The notes: generated by a model not told the origin, from the letters alone. A stretch of DNA of 64,000 nt from Chloroflexota bacterium (GCA_005880985.1 VBIQ01000007.1:248001-312000); one strand, 5' to 3'; shown: positions 41,397 to 50,571, counted from the first letter of the stretch. Numbers and translations are program-made.

Positions 41397-42893
41397 TCAG
41401 CCCCTGCCGTGGACCAGCCGCGTCACCTTCTTCAGCAGGTCGACCATCCTGGCAGGACGCTCGAAGCTGAGCAGCTCGACCGGCAGGGCATAGCGCTGCC
41501 GGGTGATCGCCTTGGTCCGGCTGAACTCGCGCAGACCCTCGTCGCCGTGGATCCGGCCGAACCCGGAGTCGCCGACGCCGCCGAAGGGGAGACCGGGGAC
41601 CGCGGCGAAGGTGATCATCGCGTTGATGCTGGTCATCCCCGCCCGCAGGCGGCGGGCGATGTCGGTGGCGCGACGCTTGCCGAAGACCGCTGACGCCAGG
41701 CCGTAGCGGGTGTCGTTGGCGAGCCGCACCGCCTCGTCGGCATCGCGGACGCGCACCACCGGCAGCGCCGGTCCGAAGGTCTCGTCGCGCATGATCAGCG
41801 CATCGGCGGGAACGTCGACCAGCACCACCGGGTCGACGTAGGGCGGGTGCACCGCCTCGGGTCCGCCGACCAGGGCGCGGGCGCCGCGCGCGAAGGCATC
41901 GTCGAGGTGACTGCGAATGACGTCGATCTGCCCCGGCATGGTGATGGGGCCGATGTCCGCCTGGGCACCGTCGCCGCTGCGCACCCGACCCGCGAGCTCG
42001 ACAACGCGGGCGGTGAAGCGGTCGTAGACGGCGTCGGTGGCGTAGACGCGCTCCACCGCGATGCACGTCTGCCCGGCGTTCTGGATCGCGCCCCACACCG
42101 CCGCCTGCGCCGCCGCCTCGACGTCGGCGTCGTCGTCGACGATCATCGCGTCCTTGCCACCCAGCTCCAGCAGCACGGGGGTGAGGTTGTCGGCACACGC
42201 GGCCATCACTCTGCGGCCGGTGCGCGCCGACCCGGTGAAGGCGAGCTTGTCGACGCCGCTGCGGCAGAGCGCCTCACCGGTGGCGCCGAGACCGGTCACC
42301 ACCTGCACCAGGGGCTGCTCGGGGATCGCCTCGGCGAAGCGCTCGGCCAGCCAGACGCCCACCGCCGGGGTGTGCTCGCTCGGCTTGAAGACCACCGCGT
42401 TGCCGGCGGCCAGCGCGTACCCGATCGACCCCATCGGGGTATAGACGGGGTAGTTCCAGGGCCCGATGACGCCGATCACCCCGAGGGGATCGTAGACGAC
42501 CTGGGCGGCGTGATTGGCGGCCAGCATCCCGGGGCGGACCCGCCGCGGCGACAGCACCCGCCGCGCGTTGCGCGCCGCCCAGGCGACGTGGTGAAGGGCC
42601 AGCATCGTCTCCAGGAAGGCGTCCGCGTCCGGTTTGCCGTTCTCCCGGTGCACCAGCTCGCTGAGCTCGTCGATGCGCTGGGCCACCACCCGGCGGAACC
42701 CCGCCAGGCGCCGCCGCCGCTCGGCGAAGTCGAGAGCACTCCACCATCGCGCCGCCTCGCGGGCCCGGCCGACCGCGGCGGCCACCTCGTCCGGTCCGTC
42801 GATGGGGAAGGTCCCCACCACCGCACCGGAGGCGGGGTTGAGGGACTCGAATGTCGTGGCGGCGGGCTTGGCGCTGGGACTGGTGGCGATCAT
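41397..42893 (-). CDS. aldehyde dehydrogenase family protein
   Basis: A 498-residue NAD(P)-dependent dehydrogenase. It has GPWNYPVYTPMG (catalytic Asn), LELGGKDAMIV (Glu), NAGQTCIAVERVY (nucleophile Cys) and RDETFGPALPVVRV. The relatives with PWNYP are succinate-semialdehyde and fatty- or aromatic-aldehyde dehydrogenases. With a ligase directly downstream, an aldehyde-to-acid-to-acyl-CoA route is plausible. The ATG at 42893 is six bases after a TACGAT box; a longer frame exists but has no conserved residues. Confidence 0.93.
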   Translation of the reverse strand: MIATSPSAKPAATTFESLNPASGAVVGTFPIDGPDEVAAAVGRAREAARWWSALDFAERRRRLAGFRRVVAQRIDELSELVHRENGKPDADAFLETMLALHHVAWAARNARRVLSPRRVRPGMLAANHAAQVVYDPLGVIGVIGPWNYPVYTPMGSIGYALAAGNAVVFKPSEHTPAVGVWLAERFAEAIPEQPLVQVVTGLGATGEALCRSGVDKLAFTGSARTGRRVMAACADNLTPVLLELGGKDAMIVDDDADVEAAAQAAVWGAIQNAGQTCIAVERVYATDAVYDRFTARVVELAGRVRSGDGAQADIGPITMPGQIDVIRSHLDDAFARGARALVGGPEAVHPPYVDPVVLVDVPADALIMRDETFGPALPVVRVRDADEAVRLANDTRYGLASAVFGKRRATDIARRLRAGMTSINAMITFAAVPGLPFGGVGDSGFGRIHGDEGLREFSRTKAITRQRYALPVELLSFERPARMVDLLKKVTRLVHGRG

Positions 42894-42899
42894 CGGGTC

Positions 42900-42905
42900 A
42901 TCGTA
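42900..42905 (-). promoter_or_regulatory. -10 box of the aldehyde dehydrogenase operon
   Basis: TACGAT on the minus strand, six bases before the ATG at 42893, the same hexamer as upstream of nuoA; predicted leaderless. Confidence 0.5.
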
Positions 42906-42943
42906 CGCAGCAGCGCGAGCCGCTGCCGGTCCGCGCGGGGCAC

Positions 42944-42949
42944 TAGTCT
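42944..42949 (+). promoter_or_regulatory. -10 box of the gene at 42956
   Basis: TAGTCT, six bases before the ATG at 42956; predicted leaderless. It faces the aldehyde dehydrogenase promoter across 38 bases. Confidence 0.5.
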
Positions 42950-42955
42950 GGCCCC

Positions 42956-43354
42956 ATGTTTCGCGGCCAGCGCGGCCAGTCCGGCCAGGCGACGCCCCAC
43001 CGGACCGCCGCCGTGGGCCGGGGCTGCTCGCGGCTTGCTGGCGAGATCGACGTCGCCCTGGCCACCGTCGAAGCCGGCCGGCTGGCGGAGTTCGCGGTCG
43101 AGTCGGCGGCGACGCGGGCCCGCGTTCGCGCACTCGCGCAGATGGTCGGAGCGTGGCGGCGCCCCGACGACATGGCAACGCTGCGCGATGAGCTTCTCTA
43201 CGACCTCGACCAGTCGGACCGCGCCCTCCGCTACATCGTCGTTTGCCTGCGCAAGCAGCGCTTCGAGGAGGTGCATCGCGGCACCAGGCCGTTGCGCGCC
43301 GTCGAGCAGCGCCTGCTGAGTGTCGCCGAGCGATGCGCCGGAGTCACGGCGTGA
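42956..43354 (+). CDS. hypothetical helical protein upstream of thiD
   Basis: A 132-residue protein, helical from about residue 28 (AGEIDVALATVEAGRLAEF, then DELLYDLDQSDRALRYIV). The N-terminus is Gly/Arg-rich. No family recognised. Its TGA overlaps the GTG of thiD, so both are translated from one mRNA. A link to thiamine synthesis is only positional. Confidence 0.65.
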   Translation: MFRGQRGQSGQATPHRTAAVGRGCSRLAGEIDVALATVEAGRLAEFAVESAATRARVRALAQMVGAWRRPDDMATLRDELLYDLDQSDRALRYIVVCLRKQRFEEVHRGTRPLRAVEQRLLSVAERCAGVTA

Positions 43355-44160
43355 GCGCACCTGCGCTGGTCTGCTCGGTGGCGGGAAGCGACAGCAGCGC
43401 CGGCGCGGGGATCCAGGCGGATCTCCGGACCTTCGCCGTCTGCGGGGTCTACGGGACAACGGTGGTGACCGCGGTGACCGCCCAGGACACGGCCGGGGTG
43501 CGCGCCCTCGAAGCGGTCTCACCGGAGCTGGTGGCGGCCCAGATCGACGCCGTCGCGGGCGACCTCGGCCCGCTCGCCTGGAAGACAGGCATGCTGGCGA
43601 CCGCGCAGCTCGTCGAGGTCGTCGCCGAGCGGCTTCGCCACCACCGCGCCCGCAACCTGGTGGTCGACCCGGTGCTGGTCTCGAGCGCGGGGCAGCGGCT
43701 GCTCGACGAGGCCGGTGTCGAGCGGCTGCGCCGCGATCTGCTGCCGCTGGCGACGGTGATCACCCCCAACCTCGACGAGGCGGCCGCCCTGCTCGGCGCC
43801 GCCGGCGCGGACCGGCCGTCGGCGCGCGAGGCGGCGCGGCTGCTGACCGAGCTCGGACCCCGGATGGCGGTGGTCACCGGTGGTGACGGAGGCCGCGACA
43901 CCATGGTCGACACCGTCCACGACGCCGCCACCGATCGCACCGTCGAGCTGCGTCACCTCCGCCTGCCGGGTGAGCCGGTGCACGGCAGCGGCTGCGTCCA
44001 CAGCGCCGCCGTCGCCGCCCACCTCGGCCGCGGCCTGGAGCCGCTCGAGGCGGTCACCGCCGCCGCCGAGATCGTCCAGGACATGCTCGCCGGGGCCCAG
44101 GCCTTGGGGCGGGGACAGCGGCTGATCTGGCGACCGGCCTCGGGGATGGACCTCCTCTGA
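43351..44160 (+). CDS. thiD: hydroxymethylpyrimidine/phosphomethylpyrimidine kinase
   Basis: Phosphorylates HMP and HMP-phosphate in thiamine biosynthesis. The 269-residue ribokinase-like enzyme shows SVAGSDSSAGAGIQADLRTF, WKTGMLAT, VVDPVLVSSAGQRLL, ITPNLDEAAALLG and the anion-hole motif HGSGCVHSAAVAAHLGRG. It starts with GTG at 43351 in a GTGA overlap with the preceding gene. No other thiamine gene lies in the window. Confidence 0.95.
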   Translation: MSAPALVCSVAGSDSSAGAGIQADLRTFAVCGVYGTTVVTAVTAQDTAGVRALEAVSPELVAAQIDAVAGDLGPLAWKTGMLATAQLVEVVAERLRHHRARNLVVDPVLVSSAGQRLLDEAGVERLRRDLLPLATVITPNLDEAAALLGAAGADRPSAREAARLLTELGPRMAVVTGGDGGRDTMVDTVHDAATDRTVELRHLRLPGEPVHGSGCVHSAAVAAHLGRGLEPLEAVTAAAEIVQDMLAGAQALGRGQRLIWRPASGMDLL

Positions 44161-44197
44161 ACGATTGCCGGGCGGCACGCCGGGGAACACTTCGGGC

Positions 44198-44413
44198 ATG
44201 GAGACGGAGACCTCGGATGCGCTGCCCTTCGAGAGGGCCAAGCGTCTCGCCGCCGAGACCCACCGCCCCGTCTACATCGTGGACGGAGAGCTGACCCACA
44301 CCAAGCCGCGCAGGCCGGCGGCCACCGCCTGGCCGAACGGGACGATCACCGTGGGCAACCCGGACGCCGCCTCCCGCGACATCGATCGCCGCCTGGTCCC
44401 GCCGGCGGCCTGA
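44198..44413 (+). CDS. hypothetical small protein, 71 residues
   Basis: Begins METETSDALPFERAKRLAAE and contains PVYIVDGELTHT and GTITVGNPDAASRD. Balanced composition and a sensible start suggest a real gene 37 bases after thiD. No family recognised; no clear ribosome site. It ends at the base before the stop of the convergent aat gene. Confidence 0.5.
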   Translation: METETSDALPFERAKRLAAETHRPVYIVDGELTHTKPRRPAATAWPNGTITVGNPDAASRDIDRRLVPPAA

Positions 44414-45106
44414 TCACCCGCCGAAGCCGGGCGGCGGGGGCAACCGCAGGGCGCGCGCCAGCAGCCGCAGGTAGGCGCGCCTCGACACCTCGACCGCTCC
44501 CAGACTGGCCAGGTGCGGGGTGAGCCACTGCACGTCGAGCAGCCGCCCCGCCCGCGCCGCCGCCGCCGGGCCCCCCTCGCCGGCGCAGAGCAGCTCGACC
44601 AGAGCGACCAGGGCGACCTTGGAGGCGTCGCGGCGATCGTGGAACATCGACTCGCCGGCGAAGAGCCCGCCGGCGGCCACCCCGTAGAGGCCGCCGGCCA
44701 GCTGCCCGTCGGCGGTCCACGACTCCACCGAGTGAGCCCAGCCGAGCCGGTGCAGGCGTAGGTAGGCGGTACGGATCGCCGGGGTGATCCAGGCGCCGGG
44801 ACGATCGGGGGCGGCGCACCGGTCGACCACGGCGGTGAAGGATGTGTCGACCCGCACCTCGAACCGCCGGCAGGCGCGGCGGAGCGAGGCGCTGACCACC
44901 AGCTGGTCGAGGGGGATGATCGCCCGCGGGTCGGGCGACCACCAGGCCAGCACCGAGTCCTCGACCGGCATGGGAAAGATGCCGCGCCGGTACGCAGCCA
45001 GCAGGGTTCCCGGCTCGAGGTCGGCACCGACGCCCACCACCTCGCCGGTGCGAGCGCTCGCCGGCGGAAACGACCAGCCGGTCGGGGGTGGCTCGACCTG
45101 GGGCAC
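44414..45106 (-). CDS. aat: leucyl/phenylalanyl-tRNA--protein transferase
   Basis: Adds Leu or Phe from aminoacyl-tRNA to N-terminal Arg/Lys of proteins, marking them for ClpS-ClpAP type turnover (N-degron pathway). The 230-residue protein has the family signatures VGVGADLEPGTLLAAYRRGIFPM, WWSPDPRAIIPLD, GWAHSVESW and GGLYGVAAGGLFAGESMFH followed by DASKVAL. GTG start. It is divergent from the methyltransferase gene with 32 bases between starts. Confidence 0.95.
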   Translation of the reverse strand: MPQVEPPPTGWSFPPASARTGEVVGVGADLEPGTLLAAYRRGIFPMPVEDSVLAWWSPDPRAIIPLDQLVVSASLRRACRRFEVRVDTSFTAVVDRCAAPDRPGAWITPAIRTAYLRLHRLGWAHSVESWTADGQLAGGLYGVAAGGLFAGESMFHDRRDASKVALVALVELLCAGEGGPAAAARAGRLLDVQWLTPHLASLGAVEVSRRAYLRLLARALRLPPPPGFGG

Positions 45107-45125
45107 CGCGCCAGTGTGCCGCGCC

Positions 45126-45131
45126 TATGAT
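45126..45131 (+). promoter_or_regulatory. -10 box of the PrmC-like gene
   Basis: TATGAT, seven bases before the GTG at 45139; predicted leaderless. It also contains the alternative ATG at 45127. Confidence 0.5.
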
Positions 45132-45138
45132 CGCCCCA

Positions 45139-46053
45139 GTGGCAGCCCACCGCTCACCCGCCGCCCCACGCCGCCGCGGCGGGACCGCCCTGCTGGGTGA
45201 CCTGCTGGACGACGCCGAGCGGCGCATCCTCGCCTCTCGCCAAGCGGACCTCTGGAAACCATGGGTGGCGCGGGCCGACGCCGAGGAGATCGCCGAGCTG
45301 GTGCTCGGTCGCACGATCGGCGATGACGACCTCGACCAGCCCCTCAGCGCCGCGACACGCCGGCGACTGCAGGCGATGTTCCAGCGCCGCATCGACGGCG
45401 AGCCGCTCGCCATGATCCGCGGCTGGATCGACTTCCGCGGCCTGCGACTGACGGTGCGGGGGGACGTGTTCACCCCGCGACCCTCCAGTGAGCTGCTCGC
45501 CATCGAGGCCATCCGGCGGCTGCGCCGCCGCCGCCGCCCGGTCGCGGTCGACGTCGCCACCGGTGCCGGGCCGGTGGCGCTCGCGGTCGGCGACGCGGTG
45601 CCGGGCGCGCGGGTGATCGGCCTCGACATCGCCGCCCGCGCGGTGTCGCTGGCGCGGAGCAACGCCCGCCGCCTCGCGGTCGGCAACGTCGAGTTCCGGC
45701 GCAGCGACATGCTCGCCGGGCTTCCGAGGCCGCTGCGCCGACAGGTGGACGTGATCACCTTCCACCCGCCGTACGTCGCCGGCCACGAGCTGAAGACCCT
45801 GCCGGGGGAGATCGCCCGGTTCGAACCCGTCGAGTCCCTGACCGACCGCTCCTCCGACGGCCTCGGCCTGGTGCGCCACCTGGCGGACGAGGCGACGGCA
45901 TGGCTGCGCCCGGGCGGCTGGGTTCTGGTCGAAGTCGGCCCATACCTGGCACGCTCGGCGACGGCGGTGCTGCGCCGCGGCGGGATTCGTGACCTGCGCA
46001 GCCTTCGCGACGGGCTGGCCGTGACCCGGGTGCTGGCCGGGCAGGCACCGTGA
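45139..46053 (+). CDS. PrmC/HemK-like SAM methyltransferase with variant HPPY motif
   Basis: A 304-residue Rossmann methyltransferase. Residues about 80-105 contain RRIDGEPLAMIRGWIDFRG and VFTPRPSSELLA, as in release-factor glutamine methyltransferases. Motif I is VDVATGAGPVALAVG, followed by VIGLDIAARAVSLAR. The catalytic motif, NPPY in N5-glutamine and N6-adenine methyltransferases, reads HPPY (ITFHPPYVAG). The target is therefore uncertain. The GTG at 45139 is favoured by the TATGAT box; ATG 45127 is the alternative. Its TGA overlaps the next GTG. Confidence 0.82.
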   Translation: MAAHRSPAAPRRRGGTALLGDLLDDAERRILASRQADLWKPWVARADAEEIAELVLGRTIGDDDLDQPLSAATRRRLQAMFQRRIDGEPLAMIRGWIDFRGLRLTVRGDVFTPRPSSELLAIEAIRRLRRRRRPVAVDVATGAGPVALAVGDAVPGARVIGLDIAARAVSLARSNARRLAVGNVEFRRSDMLAGLPRPLRRQVDVITFHPPYVAGHELKTLPGEIARFEPVESLTDRSSDGLGLVRHLADEATAWLRPGGWVLVEVGPYLARSATAVLRRGGIRDLRSLRDGLAVTRVLAGQAP

Positions 46054-46757
46054 GCGGCTGCCGGGTGGTCGAGGTCACCGCCGAGCGCGGCCTCGACGAC
46101 CCGCCCGAGATCCCCTGGCACCTCACCGGACCGCCGGGCGCGGTGCGCCTCCAGCTGCGCTCGACGCTGCGTCGCGTCGCCGTCGGGGCGGGCCTGGCCC
46201 GCGACCAGTCGCTGCTCGCGTCGGTGCGCGCCATCACCGGACTCCCCGGCCCGGTGACCAGCCCGGCCGGGGGTACCTTCATCGTGGGCGGTCCCGGTTG
46301 GCTGGGGCTCTGCGCCATCGGCGTGCCCCCCGTGGACCGGCCGATGCCCCTCGACTGGATGATGGGCGAGCTGCGCGAGTGGTTCGCCGAACGGTTGGGA
46401 TCGCTCGGCCTGCCGATCAGCACCGGGCGCATCGACGGCGCCTGGTGTCCCGGCTTCAGCGACATCGCCGTCGGCGGGCGCAAGCTCGCGGGACTGGGGT
46501 TTCGGGTCACCCGCGACCGGGTGGTGATGCGCGGGGTGATGGCGGTGGAGCCGATCACCCCCGCGGACGTCGATCTGCTGACCGCGTGCCACCGGCTCAT
46601 CGGCGTCGCCGTGGACCCGGGCGCCGCCACCTCGCTGGTGGAGTGCACCGGCGACGCGTCGTGGACGGTGGCCCGCGCCATCGAACATCTCCGCGCGCCC
46701 GCGCCCGAGCCCGCTGTGGTATCCACTGCCGATGCCCAACCAGCCGCTGAGCCGTGA
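46050..46757 (+). CDS. lipoate/biotin-ligase-like (LplA-type) protein
   Basis: A 235-residue protein resembling the LplA/BPL cofactor-transferase fold. The middle shows PAGGTFIVGGPGW, and then GRIDGAWCPGFSDIAVGGRKLAGLGFRV, which parallels the lipoate ligase core with its catalytic lysine (GGRKLAG). The C-terminal accessory domain is short and Pro/Ala-rich. It may attach lipoate or another acyl group to a carrier protein. The start overlaps the methyltransferase stop (GTGA), and the end overlaps pepN by 26 bases. Confidence 0.7.
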   Translation: MSGCRVVEVTAERGLDDPPEIPWHLTGPPGAVRLQLRSTLRRVAVGAGLARDQSLLASVRAITGLPGPVTSPAGGTFIVGGPGWLGLCAIGVPPVDRPMPLDWMMGELREWFAERLGSLGLPISTGRIDGAWCPGFSDIAVGGRKLAGLGFRVTRDRVVMRGVMAVEPITPADVDLLTACHRLIGVAVDPGAATSLVECTGDASWTVARAIEHLRAPAPEPAVVSTADAQPAAEP

Positions 46758-49257
46758 CGAAGCCCGGGCGCGGGCGAGGCTGATCTCGGCCATCGCCTAC
46801 GAGGTTTCGCTGCGCCTCGACGGGCAGGGCGACACCTTCGAGAGCACCGCGGTGGTCGACTTCGCCTGCGCCCAGCCGGGAGCCACCACCTTCATCGACC
46901 TGGAAGCGTCGACGATGGTGCGCGCCGAGCTCAACGGATCGGCGATCGGTGCCGAGCACTTCAACGGCTCGCGAATCGAGCTCGCCGGCCTTGCTGCGCA
47001 GAACCGGTTGGTGGTGTCCGCGCGCTGCTCCTACGAGCACACCGGCGTCGGGCTGCACCGCTTCAACGACCCCGTCGACGGCGCCGTCTACCTGCACTCC
47101 CACCTCGAGCCGTTCGACGCGCACCGCATCTTCGCCTGCTTCGACCAGCCCGACCTCAAGGCGAGCATCGCCCTCCAGGTCGACGCCCCCGAGGAGTGGG
47201 AGGTCCTGGCCAACGGCGAGGAGGTGGGCCGCGACGGCCGGCGGCGGCGCTTCGCCACCACCGTGCCGATCTCCACCTACCTGTTCGCCACCGTCTGCGG
47301 ACCGTTCCACGCGGTGCGCGACCGCCATCGCGACATCGACCTCGGTGTCTTCTGCCGCCGCTCCCTGGCCGAGCACCTCGACGCCGACGAGATCCTGGAG
47401 ATCACCAAGCAGGGCTTCGACTTCTTCGAGGCGCTCTTCGACACCCCCTACGCCTTCGGCAAGTACGACCAGGTCTGGGTGCCGGAGTTCAACGCCGGAG
47501 CGATGGAGAACGCCGGCTGCATCACCTTCTCCGAGCACTACATCTTCCGCTCCAAGGTCACCGACGCGGCGCGGGAGTCACGCGCGGGAACCATCCTCCA
47601 CGAGATGGCGCACATGTGGTTCGGCGACCTGGTCACCATGCGCTGGTGGGACGACCTCTGGCTCAACGAGAGCTTCGCCACCTACATGGCCACCCTCAGC
47701 CAGGTTCAGGCCACCCGATTCGTCAACGCCTGGGTCACCTTCTGCAACGAGGAGAAGGTGTGGGCGCTGGTGCAGGACCAGCTTCCCTCCACCCATCCCA
47801 TCGTCGCCGACATGGTCGACACCGACGCAGTTCGGGTCAATTTCGACGGGATCACCTATGCCAAGGGCGCCTCGGTGCTGCGCCAGCTGGTCGCCTGGGT
47901 GGGCGACGACGCCTTCACCCGCGGACTCCGCGCCTACTTCCGCGACCACCGCTTCGGCAACGCGGAGCTGCGTGACTTCCTGGGCGCGCTCGAGGAGGCC
48001 TCCGACCGCGAGCTCGAGAGCTGGTCCAGGGAATGGCTGGAGACGGCGGGGGTCGCCACCCTGCGTCCCGTCTTCGACACCGCCGGCGGCCGCTACACCC
48101 GGTTCGCCATCGCCCAGGAGGCGGCGCCGGAGCACCCCAGCCTGCGGCGCCACCGCCTCGCCATCGGCCTCTACGGCGGTGACGACGGGCGGCTGCGGCG
48201 CCGCGCCCGGGTCGAGCTCGACGTCGTCGGGGCCCTCACCGAGGTCCCGGAGCTGGCGGGCGAACCGGTGGCCGACCTGCTGCTGGTCAACGACGACGAC
48301 CTCACCTTCGCCAAGATCCGGCTGGACCCCGGCTCGCTGCGGACAGCACTCACAGGCCTCTCCAGCGTCGACTCGCCTCTCGCTCGCATCCTCTGCTGGA
48401 CCGCCGCCTGGGACATGACCCGCGACGCCGAGCTGGCTACCCGGCGGTGGGTCGAGCTGGTCACCGCGCATGCCGCGAGCGAACCCGACGTCGGCGTTCT
48501 GCAGCGGCTGCTGGGCCAGGCGGAGCGCGCCACCGACCTGTACGGCGACCCGGGCAACCGCTCGACGGCGCGGCTGCTCCTCCATCGCCGGGCACGGCAC
48601 GAGCTCGAGGCCGCCGAGCCGGGAGGTGACCTGCAGCTGGTCTGGACGCGTCTCGCCGCCACCAGCGCGAGCACCGCCGAGGGCCTGGGCTTCATCCGCG
48701 CCCTGCTCGACGGGTCGGTCGTGGTGCCCGGTCTCGCCGTCGACACCGAGCTCCGCTGGCACCTGGTCGACGCCCTCGCCGCCGAGGGTGCGGCCGACGA
48801 GGCGCTGATCGCGGCCGAGCTGGAGCGCGACCCCACCGACATCGGTCGCCGCCGGGCCGCCACCGCGCGGGCGGCGCGCCCGCTGCCCGACGCCAAACGC
48901 GAGGCGTGGACACGCTTGTTCGAGGAGCGCGACATGCCGCTGGCGACGATGCGCGCCCTGGTCGCCGGCATCCAGCGCCCGCGTCAGGAGCAGGTGTTGA
49001 TGCCGTATGTCGACCGCTACGTCGAGGCGCTCGACGGCATCTGGCGCGACCGCAGTCCGGACGAGGCGCTCACCCTGACCAGCGGTCTCTATCCCAGCTA
49101 CATCGTCGACCAGAGCGTGGTCGCCGCCGCCGACCGCGCCCTGGCCGGCGACCTGCCGGCACCGGCGCGGCGCATCCTCAGCGAATCGCGCGACCAGACC
49201 CTGCGGGCGCTCCATGCCCGCAACGCCGACGCGCTGCTCGCCGAGACGGCACGCTAG
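46732..49257 (+). CDS. pepN: aminopeptidase N (M1 family)
   Basis: An 841-residue zinc aminopeptidase. The exopeptidase motif GAMENAG occurs near residue 257, and the zinc site HEMAHMWFGDLVTMRWWDD begins near residue 290 with the third ligand Glu in LWLNESFATYM. The C-terminal half is the helical ERAP1-like domain typical of actinobacterial PepN. Cytoplasmic, with no signal peptide. The ATG at 46732 gives the expected N-terminus (ARARLISAIAYEVSLRLD) and overlaps the preceding gene by 26 bases. Confidence 0.95.
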   Translation: MPNQPLSRDEARARARLISAIAYEVSLRLDGQGDTFESTAVVDFACAQPGATTFIDLEASTMVRAELNGSAIGAEHFNGSRIELAGLAAQNRLVVSARCSYEHTGVGLHRFNDPVDGAVYLHSHLEPFDAHRIFACFDQPDLKASIALQVDAPEEWEVLANGEEVGRDGRRRRFATTVPISTYLFATVCGPFHAVRDRHRDIDLGVFCRRSLAEHLDADEILEITKQGFDFFEALFDTPYAFGKYDQVWVPEFNAGAMENAGCITFSEHYIFRSKVTDAARESRAGTILHEMAHMWFGDLVTMRWWDDLWLNESFATYMATLSQVQATRFVNAWVTFCNEEKVWALVQDQLPSTHPIVADMVDTDAVRVNFDGITYAKGASVLRQLVAWVGDDAFTRGLRAYFRDHRFGNAELRDFLGALEEASDRELESWSREWLETAGVATLRPVFDTAGGRYTRFAIAQEAAPEHPSLRRHRLAIGLYGGDDGRLRRRARVELDVVGALTEVPELAGEPVADLLLVNDDDLTFAKIRLDPGSLRTALTGLSSVDSPLARILCWTAAWDMTRDAELATRRWVELVTAHAASEPDVGVLQRLLGQAERATDLYGDPGNRSTARLLLHRRARHELEAAEPGGDLQLVWTRLAATSASTAEGLGFIRALLDGSVVVPGLAVDTELRWHLVDALAAEGAADEALIAAELERDPTDIGRRRAATARAARPLPDAKREAWTRLFEERDMPLATMRALVAGIQRPRQEQVLMPYVDRYVEALDGIWRDRSPDEALTLTSGLYPSYIVDQSVVAAADRALAGDLPAPARRILSESRDQTLRALHARNADALLAETAR

Positions 49258-49261
49258 CCCG

Positions 49262-50557
49262 CTAGCCGCTCGCCTCCGGCTCCGGCTCCGGCTGGGCCGG
49301 AATCATCGTCAGCGGCAGCGCGGTGGCCACCGCGATGGTCAATGCGGCCACCACCAGGGCGACGTCCAGCGAACGAGCCACGATCGGTCCGCCGAGAGCG
49401 GCGCCGAGCGGGTAGCCGGCAAAGTTGAGGCTCATCGACACCGCGAAGGCGCGTCCCATCCAGGCGGGCGCGGTGCGGCGCTGTCGCAGGGAGAAGAGGC
49501 TGATGTCGTACGGCCCGTTGGCCACCCCCAGCAACACCATGCCGGTCCCCACCAGCACCATCGCCAGCACCACCGGGGCGAGCGAGGACGACAGCGCCAC
49601 CAGGCAGAGCGCGACCACCGTGCCGGCGGAGCCCGCGGCCATCAGCTGACGTTCGCGCCCTTCGGTATCGACCCGTCCCGCGAAGGCCCCGGCGACGATG
49701 CCGGCGATCCCCATCGCCGCCCAGAGGGCCCCGACCGCCCCCGGTCCCTGGTGCAGACGATGGAGCACCAGCACCGGCAGGGTGATGGTGAACACGCCGA
49801 AGCCGAGGTTGAAGACCGAGAGGGTGACCGCCAGGCCACGCAGGCTGCGATTGCGGCACACGTAGAGCAGGCCGCCGAGGGAGTCGCGCAGCAGCCCGGC
49901 GCGGGGCTTGCCCGGAGCCGGCTCCTTCATCCCGAGAAGCGCCGCCGCGCCGGCCAGGAACACCCCCCCGGTGGCGGCCACCGCGATGCTGCCACCGACG
50001 GCCGCAACCAGCGAGCCGCCAAGGGCCGGGCCGATGATGGTGGAGATGACGAAGCGCCCGCTGTCGACCGCGTTGGCGCGGTCCCAGAGGTGGCGCGGGA
50101 TGAGCAGCGGAAACAGCGACCGGGTTCCGGCGCGGCTCAGCGGGTTGCTCAGCGAGGAGATCGCGGCAATCCCCAGCAGCGAGGCCGGCGTCAACCGGTC
50201 GAGCAACGCCAGGGCTCCGATCAGCGTCATCGACGTCGCGGCCACGGCGTAGTCGGCGGCGATCAGGCGCAGCCGGCCGCTGCGGTCCAGCAGGGCTCCA
50301 GCCAGCGGGCTGATCACCAGACCGGGTCCGATGTTGAGGAGCAGGGTGAAGCCCGCGAGCTGCGGTGACGCAAAGCGTTCGAGCACGAAGAGCACCAGCA
50401 CCACCGCGGTCATCTGAGAGCCGATCTCTCCCAGGGTCGAAGCCGCCACCAGGCGGGCAAAGCCCTCGACCTCGAGCAGGGCGCGATAGGAGCGCACCTC
50501 CGTCTCGCTGACCGCCGCCGGCCGGACAGGATTCGGCGCGGGAACGGGGGGCGACAC
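49262..50557 (-). CDS. MFS transporter
   Basis: A 431-residue major facilitator with about 12 helices. The start of the fold is RALLEVEGFARLVAASTLGEIG, the loop 2-3 signature is LAGALLDRSGRLRLI, and GRVDTEGRERQLMAAG is its counterpart in the second half. This resembles the enterobactin-exporter/macrolide-efflux subgroup; substrate unknown. The tail is PEPEPEASG, encoded by a short CCGGAG repeat. The GTG at 50557 is chosen for its TACGCT box eight bases upstream; ATG 50614 is an alternative. It ends four bases past the pepN stop and diverges from a MerR gene that may regulate it. Confidence 0.85.
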   Translation of the reverse strand: MSPPVPAPNPVRPAAVSETEVRSYRALLEVEGFARLVAASTLGEIGSQMTAVVLVLFVLERFASPQLAGFTLLLNIGPGLVISPLAGALLDRSGRLRLIAADYAVAATSMTLIGALALLDRLTPASLLGIAAISSLSNPLSRAGTRSLFPLLIPRHLWDRANAVDSGRFVISTIIGPALGGSLVAAVGGSIAVAATGGVFLAGAAALLGMKEPAPGKPRAGLLRDSLGGLLYVCRNRSLRGLAVTLSVFNLGFGVFTITLPVLVLHRLHQGPGAVGALWAAMGIAGIVAGAFAGRVDTEGRERQLMAAGSAGTVVALCLVALSSSLAPVVLAMVLVGTGMVLLGVANGPYDISLFSLRQRRTAPAWMGRAFAVSMSLNFAGYPLGAALGGPIVARSLDVALVVAALTIAVATALPLTMIPAQPEPEPEASG

Positions 50558-50565
50558 GGCGGCCG

Positions 50566-50571
50566 AGCGTA
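50566..50571 (-). promoter_or_regulatory. -10 box of the MFS gene
   Basis: TACGCT on the minus strand, eight bases before the GTG at 50557, within the 81-base gap shared with the MerR gene. Confidence 0.4.
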
